Source of the DNA: Prostheceraeus crozeri
Lineage: Eukaryota > Platyhelminthes > Polycladida > Euryleptidae
Length of the DNA stretch: 64,000 bases
Direction: 5' to 3'
Assembly (NCBI GenBank): GCA_907163375.1
Contig: CAJQUW010015625.1
Span: 124,001 to 188,000 of the forward strand
Notes under the pieces: model-generated
Databases searched by the model: none
The model's input: only the letters and a program-made list of their open reading frames with translations
Told to the model about the DNA's origin: nothing
Position numbers and translations under genes: made by a program
Part shown: one piece after another, positions 26,563 through 38,818 of the stretch
How positions within the stretch are numbered: the first letter of the stretch is position 1
Layout: every line of letters begins with the position of its first letter

Positions 26563-26806
26563 CATGACAGCAGAGTAAGCAAGGCTGACACTTATCAAAA
26601 ATAAAACCGGAATGCCTCCCCCCCCAAAACGCAACCGTGGGCACCCTCAAGGTAAGAAATTTACGAACATTCGATATCACACAACCCAGTAAGTTTTGAA
26701 AGCTTACAGGCAGAAGTTGGGTATGCTCCAATAAAGATGATTCTGAATCTTTAATTAGCAAGTAAATAAGTGGCATAAAAATATTACTGATGCTTTTTCA
26801 ATCATC
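26563..26806 (+). repeat. Dispersed repeat upstream of the first visible vasa exon
   Basis: The sequence from about TTATCAAAAATAAA through CATTCGATATCACACAACCC and CAGAAGTTGGGT to ATTACTGATGCTT is shared, with divergence and indels, with 38558-38818 in the same orientation. It is a decayed interspersed repeat. A 78-codon minus-strand frame here belongs to the repeat. Confidence 0.7.
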
Positions 26807-27982
26807 CAAATATCAGTTGAGATCGTAACTCAGCCGCCGATGGCAAAGCGACAGCTAGACTACGTAAGGACCGGAAGTACCTTATGTCGCGAAGAGTACC
26901 AATCCTTGATGCACGAACATGCGTTCACGCCTCGTCGTAGAATTCTAAGAATATCTTCCCTTTGATGTTTTCTCTTTGTGTACTTTAGACATCAAAAGAT
27001 ACTCTACAGACTACTGGGTTCTACTGGTTTTGAGAACTGAACAAAATCGAATAATCACATCAATAATAATTCAGTCAGCCTATTAATTGAACAAGATAAT
27101 TTTAATGAAAACTGCTATCTATGCACACTATTAAGCATTTTCATCACGATTCAAATTATGACTTAAACGCACTACAATTATCACTGACCCAACAAAGCAT
27201 CTGAAAGCCGTAATCAACATTATATTCAACCTACCCAGTCTTCATGATAAAGCGTCTGACCACATTAATCATAGTCACAATTTCGAACACCTTAATCAAT
27301 TGTAATAAAACATGGCTGTCTTAATCATGACATTATTCAACACTGTAATCAAACAGGATCACAATCAACATTTTTGAATATTGGCAAATCGTTCCAGCTC
27401 TTGATTAGACAGCGGTGTTCGGATTTCATTGTCTGGAAATTTTCGCGTCAAGTAGAATCTAGGCTAGGTCGAACTTGAATAGGTCTGATAAGAGGGTATT
27501 TTCATACATTGATATGTTCCAATAATGTGGTTTGCAAAGAAAAAATATCGGCCTAAGGAATATGAATACTAGATTTACACCGAATTCAAGTCCTACAACA
27601 ACAATGCCACATCTTATAACTAATTGAGCATTAAGCTATTACATGCTCTGTCCTTCTTTCAAATGCCAGAGGTACATTTCAGTCAATAACGACTATTTTT
27701 TTTATAGATACTTTTCTCTACTATAAATTTAATTTTTGAGGCTGTGCATCTTAAATGTACAGGACCGCGCTTGGTCGGTTTTGAGCGTCCAGGATTAAGC
27801 GATCGAAACGCGATCGTCCTGACCAAGTTCCTGTTGATGACCTCATTACAAATATTCAAATAATTTGCATGCATATTTTGTAGTATTATATTTAACGTAT
27901 TAGCTTTAAGAACTAATATTAATTCTCTTACACACCGGATAGATTTTAGATAGCGTAATCCCGCTGTGTTAGCTAGATCTGA
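26807..27982 (-). other. Presumed vasa 5' intron or upstream region
   Basis: The acceptor at 26476 requires an upstream vasa exon, but no convincing first exon was found here. The sequence is AT-rich and has no named feature. Confidence 0.3.
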
Positions 27983-28349
27983 TAGGGTAGGGTGGGGTGG
28001 AATGGGCACATGAGGTGAAATGGGTATAAAGTACCTAAAGTTATCTGTAGACCAAACGACTTCATATTTTCAAAAACCGCTTAGAATGTAATGACAGCAT
28101 GATATAAGCAGGCTATTCCAATAGAATAGTTTCCATGTAATGTATTCATTGTTACCATAGCAACTGAGATGCAAATATTTTCTTGATGTTGAAAAAAATT
28201 AACGTTCACTAACTTTCGGGTCACGGTGTTGAAAATGGCGCTATGGCTACTTATAAGTGGTATTGAGGAAGATGATTCATCCCTCTAGATGACACATGGT
28301 TGCGCTAATCGATATTGATCGTAGTTTTTTATTGATTTTGAAAATCAAA

Positions 28350-28405
28350 AATGGGGGTGAAATGGGTATACCACAAAAAAAGTGTGGGGTGAAATGGGTA
28401 TATTC
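28350..28405 (+). repeat. Internal GGGGTGAAATGGGTAT motif pair
   Basis: Two direct copies of GGTGAAATGGGTATA lie 29 bp apart. They match the motif just inside the left terminus and the inverted pair near 32093-32127. They are likely binding sites for the transposase encoded in the same element. Confidence 0.6.
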
Positions 28406-29872
28406 ACATGGCAGAAAATTGTATTGCGGAACATAAGCCTAATTCATTTAGCTAACAAAGTTTGTGATTATATGCTGTATAATAGCATCCTATCTGTCAG
28501 AATACATGCGCTGCCTCAACAGCAGCTCAGAATTTATAGGTAGCAAGGTAATCAGTGTGATTATACCCTGCCCATAACCACAAAAATCAAATCTTCGAAG
28601 CCGATAAGCATCCTCCTACCGCTATCCAATTATTATTCATCCACCTGTCGTTGTCCAATCAGATGAGAGAACGATTCTTATTGGTGGTTGAAGTCATGAT
28701 TTCCAAGAACTCAAGGGGATTCCAAGAAAAGTTCAATAGCCTACCATCCGTCATTCAAAAATCACATTCCCTAGAGAAGAGGTGAGTACCCTGATGAAAG
28801 TATTGATTGTAAACGAATAGCATATGATACATGAACCTATTACGTACAAAAAATTGAGCCAGTGTCACACTACTTACGTAGGATGAAGAAATGACAACAC
28901 TTATGAGCTTAGGCCTATTAACTTATGCCTACTGTACTAATGTTACAAAAATAAACAAATGAACAAAAGATTATCGTAGCATTAAATACCCTAGGCCCTA
29001 TCATGCATGATTACGTAAACTTGGGCACAAGCATGCGCACTGAGTGCAAAAGCATCACTAAAAAATTCATCCATCTAGCAGTGTCATGGAATAGGCCTAT
29101 TCATAGACGAAGCTAACTTAGCCAGCTGCAGATCAACTTGACCAGCACAATTATAATTATTACGTGGAAATGGGCCTACTTTGCTACAGATGATACAACA
29201 ATTAGTACTGATCAAAACATTTCATGCATCCATTGCTATTTATAACGTTTAAAGCCAGATATTTTGTTCCTTCGTGTAGAAACTTCTGTCAGATTGTAGG
29301 CTAAGTAGGCCTACTCGAAAAGTAAAATTGAAACCTGTGCTCAACAATAACCAGTAGATAATTCATACAGTACTTAGTTCCTACAGTATGCCTACCTATA
29401 GAAAATGCAAATAGGGTCTATCATCTTTTTACCCCATCACATGTACAGTTCATGAATGACACATGTAAACGCCGGAAAACTGATGTCAGGAGAGGGGCTC
29501 GAACCCTCGACAGTCGCTATCGAGTTAGTTTATTTTCGCAAGAAATTTTTTTACATGACTTAGTTTATTTTCGGAACTTATTTTACTACCCGATTAAGAA
29601 GTCATCACTAATCGGCATCCTTTCCTTTGATGGTGGTTGTTGCATAGGCCTTCATATACTTTGCATAGGCCTAGCAATTGTTGTCATGATAGGGTATATG
29701 CTTCTACGTATTATATAGGACTATGCTACGTGAGTTAGGTGTGGTACATGAAAAATTACCTGCTGATAAGCCTATTTAATGATTTGTTATGGCAATGAAC
29801 AAAATCCACCTAGTTTTTCAAATTGAAACACAAATCTATTCCCTTTCAGGTTTGGAGCAGACCCCCATCAAA

Positions 29873-31705
29873 ATGCCGCGACGATACATTCGAAAGAAGA
29901 CCCCAAAGTACACCACGGAGAAATTGGAAGCAGCTTTAGTCAGGGTTCGATCAGGAGAGACAGCTTATCGTGTATCTAAAGATTTGAAGATTCCTATTGA
30001 GACTCTGAGGAGGAACATGAAAGGACTTCCAAAAAGAAGAGGATCAGGAGGTACGACCAGACTAACAATAGAAGAAGAGCAATCTATCGTCGAAGCGCTT
30101 CAATTCGTTGCAAAATGTGGCTTTCCAATGGATCGCGACGACTTGAGGGTATTGGTCAGAACATATCTTAACTCGAAGAATGTGTTGCGATTCAAGGACA
30201 ATACCCCTGGTATAGAATGGATTCGTTCTTTTGAAGCGCGATGGACTAGCCACTTGTCAAAAAGAAAACCTGAGCTCCTGACGAAGGCACGCGTTGACGG
30301 GTTGAGCAGAGAAGTCCGTGCAAAGTTCTTCAATATGCTTGAAGAAATCGTGCGTGATAACAACTTGGAAGGATCTCCAGAAAGAATATACAATCTCGAC
30401 GAAACTGGCATGAACACCGACCCCAGACACAAACAGGTCTTCGTTGATAGAAAATCGAGATCAGCCTTTGTCAATTCGTCAACATCAGGAAAAGCCATGT
30501 ATTCAGTCATGTTCTGCTGTTCAGCATCGGCAGAGTATCTACCTCCACTGGTGATCTACAAAGCCACCCATTTGTACGACACGTGGACGAAAGGAGGACC
30601 TGACGGTACATTATTCTCGGTGTCTCCAAGTGGATGGATGCAAGACTTTGTCTTCGAGGCGTGGATCTTTCAATTCGTGAAGCATGTCGAACATCAGGAG
30701 AAGCCAGTGCTGCTCATTGTTGACGGACATGGGAGCCATTTGACCTTTGGAACGGCTGAGGCATGCCAGAAAAATGGCATAGTTCTTCTGTGTCTCCCGC
30801 CAAACACGTCACACGCACTCCAACCTTTGGATGTAGGCGTGTTCGGGCCGATGAAACACGCTTGGAAGGAAGTGTTGAAGAAATGGTATCGGGAAACGCG
30901 CCTGCAGTCTGTTGCGAAGCCTGTTTTCCCGATACTCCTTCGCAAGGTGTTTGAACAATTGAAGCCAGAATGGGCGATCAACGGATTTCGTGGCAGTGGA
31001 ATATATCCGACCTCTCGAACAGCTATCGACAAACGGGTGATCGAGCCTCAAGTTGACAAATCGAGGACAAGTGAAGTTGTCGCTATCCAACAAGCAGTGG
31101 CATCAGTTCTTACGCCCATCATGTCTCCGGAAAATCAAAGTGCACAGAAGTCTACCAAGATCAGAAGAAGGCGAGTGCAACGCAAAGTCGGTGAGGTACT
31201 GACATCTGCAGCTGCATTAAAGCGTCTTGAAGATGAAGAAACGAGAAGAAAAGTCAGTCTCAAGAGGAAGGAACCAAACGCGCTTCAGGAGAACATAAAC
31301 GCACATGATGAAACAGATATAGAACCACTGGCAAAGCGATTGAAGAAGAAGAAAGTCTTGGTGAGCGATGATGAAGATGCAGAAGAGCCAGAAACTAGTG
31401 AAAATAAAGATCCCCGAATGAAAGGCTTCCTACCCGCGGCAAACGTGGCAAAAGATGACTGGGTCGTGGTCAAATTTGGAGAAAACAAGTGGTACATCGG
31501 ACAAATAGAAGAGTTTGACGTCGATGAGTCTGTTGCTGTCTTTCTCCGTCACAAGGCAAGTGAAAGCAGTTGTGGATTATTCGTGAGGCCTCCTTTCGAC
31601 GATCGTTCTGCCTTCGCTTCACACGACATCGTTGCGAAATTGAAACCACCCGTGCCGACAAGAAGGTGCGAACTGGTCTTCGATGTAAATGCTCATTTGT
31701 GGTAG
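29873..31705 (+). CDS. pogo/Tigger-like transposase
   Basis: A DDE-superfamily transposase of 610 residues. The start is taken at ATG 29873 (MPRRYIRKK), because a polypyrimidine-CAG acceptor (TTCCCTTTCAG) lies about 24 bp upstream, suggesting a spliced leader; an upstream in-frame ATG at 29789 is less likely. An N-terminal Psq-like helix-turn-helix (about 12-52) is followed by a CENPB-like DNA-binding region. The catalytic aspartates are Asp176 (NLDETGM), Asp284 (IVDGHGSH) and Asp320 (LQPLDVGVF). A basic, lysine-rich stretch and a terminal globular region with KWYIGQI follow, the latter resembling a small SH3/Tudor-like barrel seen in related transposases. No stop or frameshift interrupts it, so it could be active. 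Confidence 0.9.
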   Translation: MPRRYIRKKTPKYTTEKLEAALVRVRSGETAYRVSKDLKIPIETLRRNMKGLPKRRGSGGTTRLTIEEEQSIVEALQFVAKCGFPMDRDDLRVLVRTYLNSKNVLRFKDNTPGIEWIRSFEARWTSHLSKRKPELLTKARVDGLSREVRAKFFNMLEEIVRDNNLEGSPERIYNLDETGMNTDPRHKQVFVDRKSRSAFVNSSTSGKAMYSVMFCCSASAEYLPPLVIYKATHLYDTWTKGGPDGTLFSVSPSGWMQDFVFEAWIFQFVKHVEHQEKPVLLIVDGHGSHLTFGTAEACQKNGIVLLCLPPNTSHALQPLDVGVFGPMKHAWKEVLKKWYRETRLQSVAKPVFPILLRKVFEQLKPEWAINGFRGSGIYPTSRTAIDKRVIEPQVDKSRTSEVVAIQQAVASVLTPIMSPENQSAQKSTKIRRRRVQRKVGEVLTSAAALKRLEDEETRRKVSLKRKEPNALQENINAHDETDIEPLAKRLKKKKVLVSDDEDAEEPETSENKDPRMKGFLPAANVAKDDWVVVKFGENKWYIGQIEEFDVDESVAVFLRHKASESSCGLFVRPPFDDRSAFASHDIVAKLKPPVPTRRCELVFDVNAHLW

Positions 31706-32319
31706 TGACATTCTTACCTAACTGATTTCTTATCTGACACAAAATGGGATTTTTTCATGACTTGAAATTTTATTGCATGAATCTGTAATTTAACCCTTCC
31801 AATATTGCCAATTGTTAGTTTTTCTTTCCGTAATACTGGGGACATGACATCTAGAACTCATAATAGTGAATGACATAGAAATTAGATTGAAAATATGCAG
31901 GTGGTTCCGTCCTAGATAATTAGTACACGTAATAAGTATGAGATTAACTGCCTCATTGGGCTATCGGGACATGTACATGAATATTTCTAAGATTGCAATT
32001 GTAGTACCAAATACTTGCACAAAGGCAAATTCTGAATACTGTTCTATTATTAGTTGATTTAATCAAGTCGCTTTGAACAAGTTATGATCATACCCATTTC
32101 ACCCCAGGGGTGGGGTGAAATGGGTATTGTCCTTTTTTTAAAAAAACATGTAAATTCCACCCATGCCCAAAATGAAATTTCCATTACTCAATGTTAATTT
32201 GCAAAGTAGAAACACAGAATGCGATGTTCAGCTAATAAAAATGTGGTTCTTACATGTACAACCAAGAAAAAAATAAACTTTTTCTCAAAAACCTACCCAT
32301 TCCACCCCACCCTACCCTA

Positions 32320-33345
32320 TTTTGATTGGAAACAGACCTGTCCTCTTATCATCTGAATGGGCAGACTGTTAAATAAAATCGCTTCAATATATAAGTGATA
32401 AACACAATTTTGTCAATATAAGGTGACAAAATTCACTTATTTGTCACCTTTGACTATTTCTCTTCGATAACTATTAAGAAGATTGCATCGAAAATCTTTG
32501 ATTCTGGTGTCATTTCAAGTTTTTGATAAACAAATGAAGTGTTCCAAATCTTTGAGAATGATGGTTCAGGCCTCCAACCACAAACAAAATTTTTTCGTTA
32601 GATTTTTAGGATCTAAAACATTTTTTATGATGGTTTACAAATCAAACGCATTAAATTTCATGAAATTGACGTCATCTGACTAGTTTCAGTTCACTATCAA
32701 TTTGCAATTTAAAAAAATCGGATTTAGGGGAAAGGCCCCTATATTTATCATTGCATTGTACATATCATGAACTACGATTTAGTACTCATAACTAAAGTCA
32801 GTACTAAGGCAGTAGTCATAACGGGTTATAACTTCATTCATGGTTATGGCTTCTTGCTGTAGATAGACTTACATGGGAATCATGTTCGGCAGTGGCGGCT
32901 CGTCTATTGCGGCACTAAAAGCAGTGAGCTGTGAACTTTAGTGATTTATTTTTCCAAGCTATCATGATCCCAGGATCACGGAATTGATGTCATTTTAGGA
33001 GTGTCAGAGTCCGGGATTCAATCAACCTGGATGTACCATATGTTACAAGCCGCCACTGATTTTTGGTTTTTCGTCCAAAATCTGACACACTAACTTGCAT
33101 GATCTAGTAAGATTAAAGATAACGAAAAACAATGCATGTTTAAGAATGTTATAACTGCCTATTTATAATGCCTGTAACGGCATATACCCATAAAAGCGAA
33201 AAGATTTTATAATAAAACGATGTATTGCTTTTGATTGGAACAATATTTGCACGATAACGACGGAATAATTCTTGAGATTACAGTCCGATGATTCTTATAT
33301 ATCTATAACTGCATTGTCTTCTGACCTGAGACTACTGCTTTCTCT
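32320..33345. other. Unassigned intergenic DNA
   Basis: AT-rich, no recognised gene or repeat. Confidence 0.4.
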
Positions 33346-33349
33346 TACT

Positions 33350-33935
33350 TAGATTCTATATTCCCCTTGTAAGCTGGTGTTTTCTTTGCAATCCCATTTC
33401 GATCTGTGAACTGGCAGTTGAAGATTGGTTGGTTTCTAACACTTGGTCCAGAGGTTTCATCAGCAGTTCTGCGAAGGTTGTCCTCATTGACAGTTTCCTC
33501 TTCTACTTCAATATACATCTTTTTCCATTTGAAGAATTTCAGCATCCATCTCAATGACCAATAACTTCTGATGCACGATCACTGTCACTGAGCAATTTAT
33601 TTTCGTCATGAAATATCAGCCTTCTCTTTAACTCTAAATCGCTCTCATATCTTTGCTTGGATTGCCAGACACTGCCAATGAAGATCGATTGATCGGGAAG
33701 TTCTTCAGTCCACCGGCGCGGAGCAAACTACCTTAACTCGTCTGATAAGTACCTAAACATCATCCGATAATCTGGAACCGTGTAACTGAGGAATTGCTTC
33801 GTTGATTGAGAAGTCCTTTTGGTCCGCAATTGCCATGATTAAATGACAAGATACATTTGATGAGAGCTTCCAGTTCAGGAAACTCTCGAGTTTCTCTTTC
33901 ATCCTCATGATTTTGTCACTTTCTGTTGGTACAAG
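33350..33935 (-). pseudogene. Decayed hAT-like transposase C-terminus
   Basis: Reading the minus strand from 33905, one finds FPELEALIKCILSFNHGN, then in a shifted frame SINEAIPQLHGSRLSDDV and LIRRVKVV. This is the order seen in the C-terminal dimerisation region of a hAT family (LSHGNxxxERGFSIN..LS). A charged, coiled-coil-like stretch follows (33550-33345). Multiple frameshifts make it a pseudogene. MITE copy 2 is inserted directly beside it. Confidence 0.45.
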
Positions 33936-33942
33936 ATCTACC

Positions 33943-34574
33943 CCACAGAATTAAATATTTTGTTTATCTGCTTCGGTTTGCTAGAAGTGTGATTAATACG
34001 AAATGGACGGCACATTGAGGAACCTATTAGGTGGGCAAAAAGGAAGTCCTAATACCTTACAGAGATAGGAAAAAAAGTCGTGCGTCGCTTGCGGATTAAT
34101 GTGAGTTCCAGCGAAGTGCTTCGATTGCCAAAATTCCTTCAGATTCGAAGGATTCAGATCATTGCCCACAAGTTTTCTCCATAATGTTGACCCTTCCGAT
34201 CATTATTAAAGAAAGTAGCAGGCGTACGAAAATTACTTCACTTGATGTTTTCACATCCTCTCCTCGGCATTGCTCACTGTATAGTGCATACATTGAATCG
34301 AAGCCACGCATCGATGTGTGTTTTGGTGTGTGCGAAGTGATATCACAGCACGGACGCATCTCTCACTGACTCTGGTTGTCCTTTGCTGACAGCATATTGT
34401 TTGCCATTTCCAATAGCAAGCGATACACGAATTATCCATTCGAGAAGGAGCAAGTTGTCTAATTCCATAGAAATAAATATATTTTGTCTAATTCTGTGCC
34501 ATTTCGATATTAAGGTTACATACAATTCTTCCTTTCTAGGAAACCGAAGCGCGCGCAGATGAATCTAATTCTGT
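33943..34574 (-). mobile_element. Non-autonomous hAT-like MITE, copy 2
   Basis: This is a reverse-orientation relative of 4670-5270. The ends carry ACAGAATTA and TAATTCTGT, and the 8-bp duplication GATCTACC flanks it (33935-33942 and 34575-34582). It has a short extra segment of about 30 bp near its 5' end that copy 1 lacks. It is non-coding. Confidence 0.85.
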
Positions 34575-34582
34575 GATCTACC

Positions 34583-36049
34583 CACTTATTCCACTTCTTT
34601 CCAATACGTTTGAGGACGATTCCTTGATGTGTTGTCATTACCCATTACAAACCATTATATAATGGATTAATTACTAATAGATTCTATCTGATACAGACGC
34701 CACTGTAGGCGCACCATGTCAAATATGTCTTCAGAAAAGGCACTTCAATCAACAGCATATACCTTTTGAAGATGATTCTTCATGCGAGTTGTTGCAAGTG
34801 CAAGTCTTGAGATGGCTGGCAACGACTGCGAATCAAGCTGTTAAATGGGATACAAGCACTACGCATCTTTGAGAAGTGTGTTCTTCACGGCTTCAGGGGT
34901 AGGTTGTCTAGTATATACTTGGTTGCCGTTCTGAAGAATTGATAACAGCTGCGGCGGAAAACATCTTCCCTTAAGTAAAATTTTCGATCAAGTATCATGG
35001 AAGATCTAAATAAATTTCAGTACTGAAGATAAAGAATGGTTTCTTCAGCTTTTTCGGAAGTTATGTTTACATGAATTTAGGAAATAATTCTATTATTTAG
35101 GTTTTTCAGTTTGAGTGGGAGGCCTGAGAGTTCATATCTGCTTCTTGAAACTTGCAGAAAAAGTTCCAAGTAGTTGAGACTATAGTCCACGATAGGCAGA
35201 TATGAGACCAGACAAGACGGACGAATAAGTAATTAAGATAATACAGCATAATGTTTCACAGCGATATTTGCGTTACTAAATTCAACGAGCAGACAGTTAT
35301 TGCATGTGAATAATTCCACAAAATAGAATAGCTAGAGAACACTGGATGTGAGAAAGCTAGGCATCCACATCCTATCCTTGCATCTAAATAATGTAGCCTA
35401 ATTCAGAGATGCATATATATATTTCTCGCACTTCTACACAAAATGTGTAATTTTTCACAATCAAATCACAATAATTCTTGTTAGGTAAAATTAAACATTC
35501 GATTCATGCAATATGGCTACAGAGTCGCACTGAAAGATAGGTCTACATGTGCAATCATGTCTTCGATTTTCCATGTTGCGTTTACTAGCAGGGGTCATGC
35601 CACTTCCCTCATGTAAACGTAAATAGAAAAGTCTTTGCAGTCTACGGATCTTTTGACTATACGATACGCGTAGGCCGACATCTTTTATAATAGTTACTCG
35701 TAGGATCATTTCACTTTCACACTGACCTGAATAGATCGATCCACAGCCATGCAACTCGCCTTAGTTATGAATTGTTAAATTGCAAAAGGGGTCGAGAGGT
35801 CACTCTCAGACATGAATCTTAAAAATGCAATAATGCATAGAATACAAACATCATGCTAATGTACACCGCAAAACTTCAATGTTCGTGTTAATACACACAA
35901 TATGGACGCAGCACACATCGTAATCATGCGCATGATTTGCATCTTCGCGATTGTATCACTCAGTAATCGTGTACACAGACAATGTAGCTCACACATGGTT
36001 CTGCCAAGCGATTTCTATGTTGTAATGCCAAAAATCAAAAATCAACTAT
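34583..36049. other. Unassigned intergenic DNA
   Basis: No recognised gene. The stretch ends at the target duplication of hAT copy B. Confidence 0.4.
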
Positions 36050-36057
36050 CAGATGAT

Positions 36058-38324
36058 TAAGGGCAATTTTTTATGACCTAAAAATCGAATAAATATGACT
36101 TAAAAAAGCTTGGAATATAACCAAATATAACCTAAAAAATCTCAAAATATGACCTAAAAATCTTAGACTGTAATTTCATATGATTTAAAAACTTAAATTT
36201 ATCGACAATTAAGTTTTCATTTTCAGGCAAAAAGTGAAAAAGTTCAATTTACAATCATTTATATTTCAAAAACAATTTACGACAAAAGCAAATTTTCTTC
36301 TACAACTGTTTAAAGCTTATTGTACAAAACGGTAATGTAGTTTACTACATTTGATGGTAAAAATGGTCTGTCTTTGCGAAGCATCTTATTTAACATGGAG
36401 AAAGAACGCTCTACGGAAGCACTGGTTGGTTGGCAGCGATGCAACTCAGAGTAAAGTGCTGGTGGAAGTTCTTGTTTCTCCATTTTGATGATGGCATCCA
36501 AGTCCACGTTCTTTTCTAGTCTTCTTTTCACGTAGCCACTGATTTGTGCGCTATCTTCTTGTAAGTTGATGTTATGTAGCTCGGCATGCGCTTCTGAGAT
36601 TGTGAACGTTGAGGCTTCAAACTTCTGAATTAATTTGGGTAGATTCTCGTAATCGCGCTTTATCTTCATCAGGGATTCGGCGACGCCTGCGCAGTTGACA
36701 GCAGCTTTTGCGTTTTCTACGATTTTCCCGTCGTCTTCATAGCTGTTAACGATGTCGCGAACTTTTGAGAAGTTGTCGGAGTAATAGAAAGCGGCATTCA
36801 GCCAAGTGCCCCACCGCATCACCACAGGCTCCGGCGGACTTCCGATCTTATCGAATAAGCTCCTGCGTTCCTTGTTCTTCACTGTGGTGGCTTTAACTCG
36901 CGCGATAACTTCATCGACATCTTTGAAATGTGCTCGAACGCGCTCAGCGCAGTTATGAAGTAAATGTGACGTGCAAGTAACATGGAATAGGTTGGGAAAC
37001 ATCACTTTCAGAGCTGTGGTGGAGGCTGTCATGTAGCTGGCTGCGTCGCTTAGGAGTAAAACGAATTTCTCCCGCGGCACCTCTAACTTCCTCACCACGT
37101 CGTCCACTTTACCGGCGATTACAGTTTGATTAACAGTGGTGACCACGCTGCTTTCCACGAGGAACGTCTTCTCAGGCGAGGCTGTGTCTCCAACGAGAAT
37201 GTTGACGTACTTGCATTTAGCGATTTCACTCTCGTCGATCACCATAAAGACGTTTTTATCCTGCAGCACAGTCTTGATCTTCTGAAGCTGTTGCTTTGCT
37301 AAGGTGTCCACATGAGCGCGACAGGTTGTCTCCGATGGAACTGGTTGCTGCAAGTCGTTGAAGAGGGCCCGAATCTTGGGGTGTTGCAGTTTGTGGAGCG
37401 GGATGTCTGCTGACAGGAAAGCGTCCACTAACTTCTCTGTGAAGTCGCGCTTCACTATAGGCAGAAACGTCTGTTTGGCTTTCGGCTTTCCTTCCTCCAC
37501 TTCAGCTTGGTGTTTTCTGGTGCTGCGGTGTTGGGTAACTCGAAACTGCTTGTCGCAGTTCACAGTTGTGTGGCATAGTCTGCAGTACAGATCCCCACTG
37601 GCGTTCAAGCAGAACTCATTCGGATATTCTCTTGCAACAATGTGTGCCTTGTTGCAGGCACTTGTCACGCGCACTTTAGGCATCTTGATAGATAGTACTA
37701 CGATAGGCATGCCGTACATCAGCCTTTCCCTTCTCTCGCCATGACGTCATGTGCAGAGATATGATGATAATGTAGATAGAAGATGAGCGTGCGTACTGCG
37801 TTACCGAATCAGACAAGCGCTCGTGGTCGATAGGAGGGGAAAATTATTGTACATATCTCTAATCGAAGCGTGCCGTTGATGTCAGCAGCTGTATGGCAGA
37901 AAATAACTGGCCTGCTGTGAATAAACAGCAGACATTTGAATAGTTGTGTCAGACAGAGTAATTTTTAATGAAACCAATGAAAATTAAGCTAATATACCAT
38001 TAAGGTGGGATTTAGTCAGCTGCCGCTGCCATTGGCTACTTTCTCTGTGCCTGCCAGTTGGAAAGTGATGAATTCTCACGTCTTTCTTTATTCATCTGTA
38101 TTGATTGTTCAAAAAATGATTTATTGTAGACACAAGTAGGCTACGCTCGTATTATACATCAAAACATCGATCATTTTATATGATCCGTCAACCATAACAG
38201 TCTAAAACTACTGAAAAATGACCTTAATACGACGAGATATGACCAAATACAGAAGATATGACAAAATATTACCTTAACATTATAATATGCCAAAAATATG
38301 ACTTGTCATAAAAAAATTGCCCTA
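36058..38324 (-). mobile_element. hAT transposon, copy B
   Basis: A 2267-bp copy of the element at 17309-19586. The flanking 8-bp duplication is CAGATGAT (36050-36057 and 38325-38332), different from copy A. Differences seen by eye are few and lie outside the gene: an extra A at the 5' end, a 2-bp deletion near 38080, a C/T change near 38230 and a 10-bp deletion near 38298. Such similarity implies recent transposition. Confidence 0.95.
36310..37719 (-). CDS. hAT transposase (CGGBP1-like group), copy B
   Basis: The predicted 469-residue protein is identical to that of copy A, with the same BED-like finger (Cys46, Cys49, His64, His70), Asp162, Asp225, CTSHLLHN, RWGTW and Glu437. With both frames intact and the termini preserved, the element looks capable of autonomous movement. 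This copy lies in intergenic DNA rather than in a gene. Confidence 0.9.
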   Translation of the reverse strand: MYGMPIVVLSIKMPKVRVTSACNKAHIVAREYPNEFCLNASGDLYCRLCHTTVNCDKQFRVTQHRSTRKHQAEVEEGKPKAKQTFLPIVKRDFTEKLVDAFLSADIPLHKLQHPKIRALFNDLQQPVPSETTCRAHVDTLAKQQLQKIKTVLQDKNVFMVIDESEIAKCKYVNILVGDTASPEKTFLVESSVVTTVNQTVIAGKVDDVVRKLEVPREKFVLLLSDAASYMTASTTALKVMFPNLFHVTCTSHLLHNCAERVRAHFKDVDEVIARVKATTVKNKERRSLFDKIGSPPEPVVMRWGTWLNAAFYYSDNFSKVRDIVNSYEDDGKIVENAKAAVNCAGVAESLMKIKRDYENLPKLIQKFEASTFTISEAHAELHNINLQEDSAQISGYVKRRLEKNVDLDAIIKMEKQELPPALYSELHRCQPTSASVERSFSMLNKMLRKDRPFLPSNVVNYITVLYNKL

Positions 38325-38557
38325 CAGATGATGCAATGCTCTATATGGGGTGCTTCTAACATAGAAAATAGGGGTAAATGAGAATTTACTTTCCAGGCAT
38401 TAATGGGTAAAAGATACAGATTCAAACAAAGTTTTGAGCTCGCGTCAAAGTCATGAGCTTTATCTGAGATGAATTGAAAATCGCTTATAATCATATCGGC
38501 ATTCTCAGTTGCATTACGTATCATCTTTCCATCCACCTGCAGCCGATAAATGAAAAT

Positions 38558-38818
38558 CAGGGCTGCCACTCTTATCAAAAATAAATACCGTAAAGTCAAA
38601 TCGGAATGGGCCGCCTAAATTACGTAGTCGTGGGCTTAAGTAGTAGTGCTTACGTAGTCGTGGGCATCAAAGTAAGAAACTTAAGATCATTCGATATCAC
38701 ACAACCCGGTGAGTTTTGAAACCGTTCAAGCAGAAGTTGGGTGGTATGTTCTAATCCCTGAATCCTCACAGTTAGCAAGTAAATGTATAAACATTACTGA
38801 TGCTTATTCGATCATCAG
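38558..38818 (+). repeat. Dispersed repeat, second copy
   Basis: A diverged partner of 26563-26806 in the same orientation, sharing CATTCGATATCACACAACCC, CAGAAGTTGGGT and ATTACTGATGCTT. It has an extra internal duplication of TTACGTAGTCGTGGGC. Confidence 0.7.

Larger units (their letters stand above)
27985..32317 (+). mobile_element. Complete pogo/Tigger-like DNA transposon
   Basis: The element is 4333 bp. Both ends carry the same 22-bp terminal inverted repeat, beginning GGGTAGGGTGGGGTGG (27985-28006 and 32296-32317), next to TA target duplications (27983-27984 and 32318-32319). GGTGAAATGGGTAT recurs at about 28014, 28357 and 28386. At the right end two copies face each other as a palindrome near 32093-32127. 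These look like internal transposase sites. One long intact transposase gene lies inside. The TA target and DDD transposase place it in the pogo branch of Tc1/mariner. Confidence 0.95.

Noticed and set aside
29485-29530. tRNA-like T-arm on the minus strand (GGGTTCGAGCCCC)
   Set aside because: No matching 5' acceptor arm, D-arm or anticodon arm could be found, so it is not a tRNA gene; a SINE-like remnant is possible but unsupported.
30100-31093. Antisense frames of 63-136 codons over the pogo/Tigger transposase
   Set aside because: Shadows of the 610-residue transposase on the opposite strand.
36058-38332. Segmental duplication as the explanation for the hAT pair
   Set aside because: Identity stops exactly at the transposon ends and the 8-bp flanking duplications differ, so they are independent insertions.
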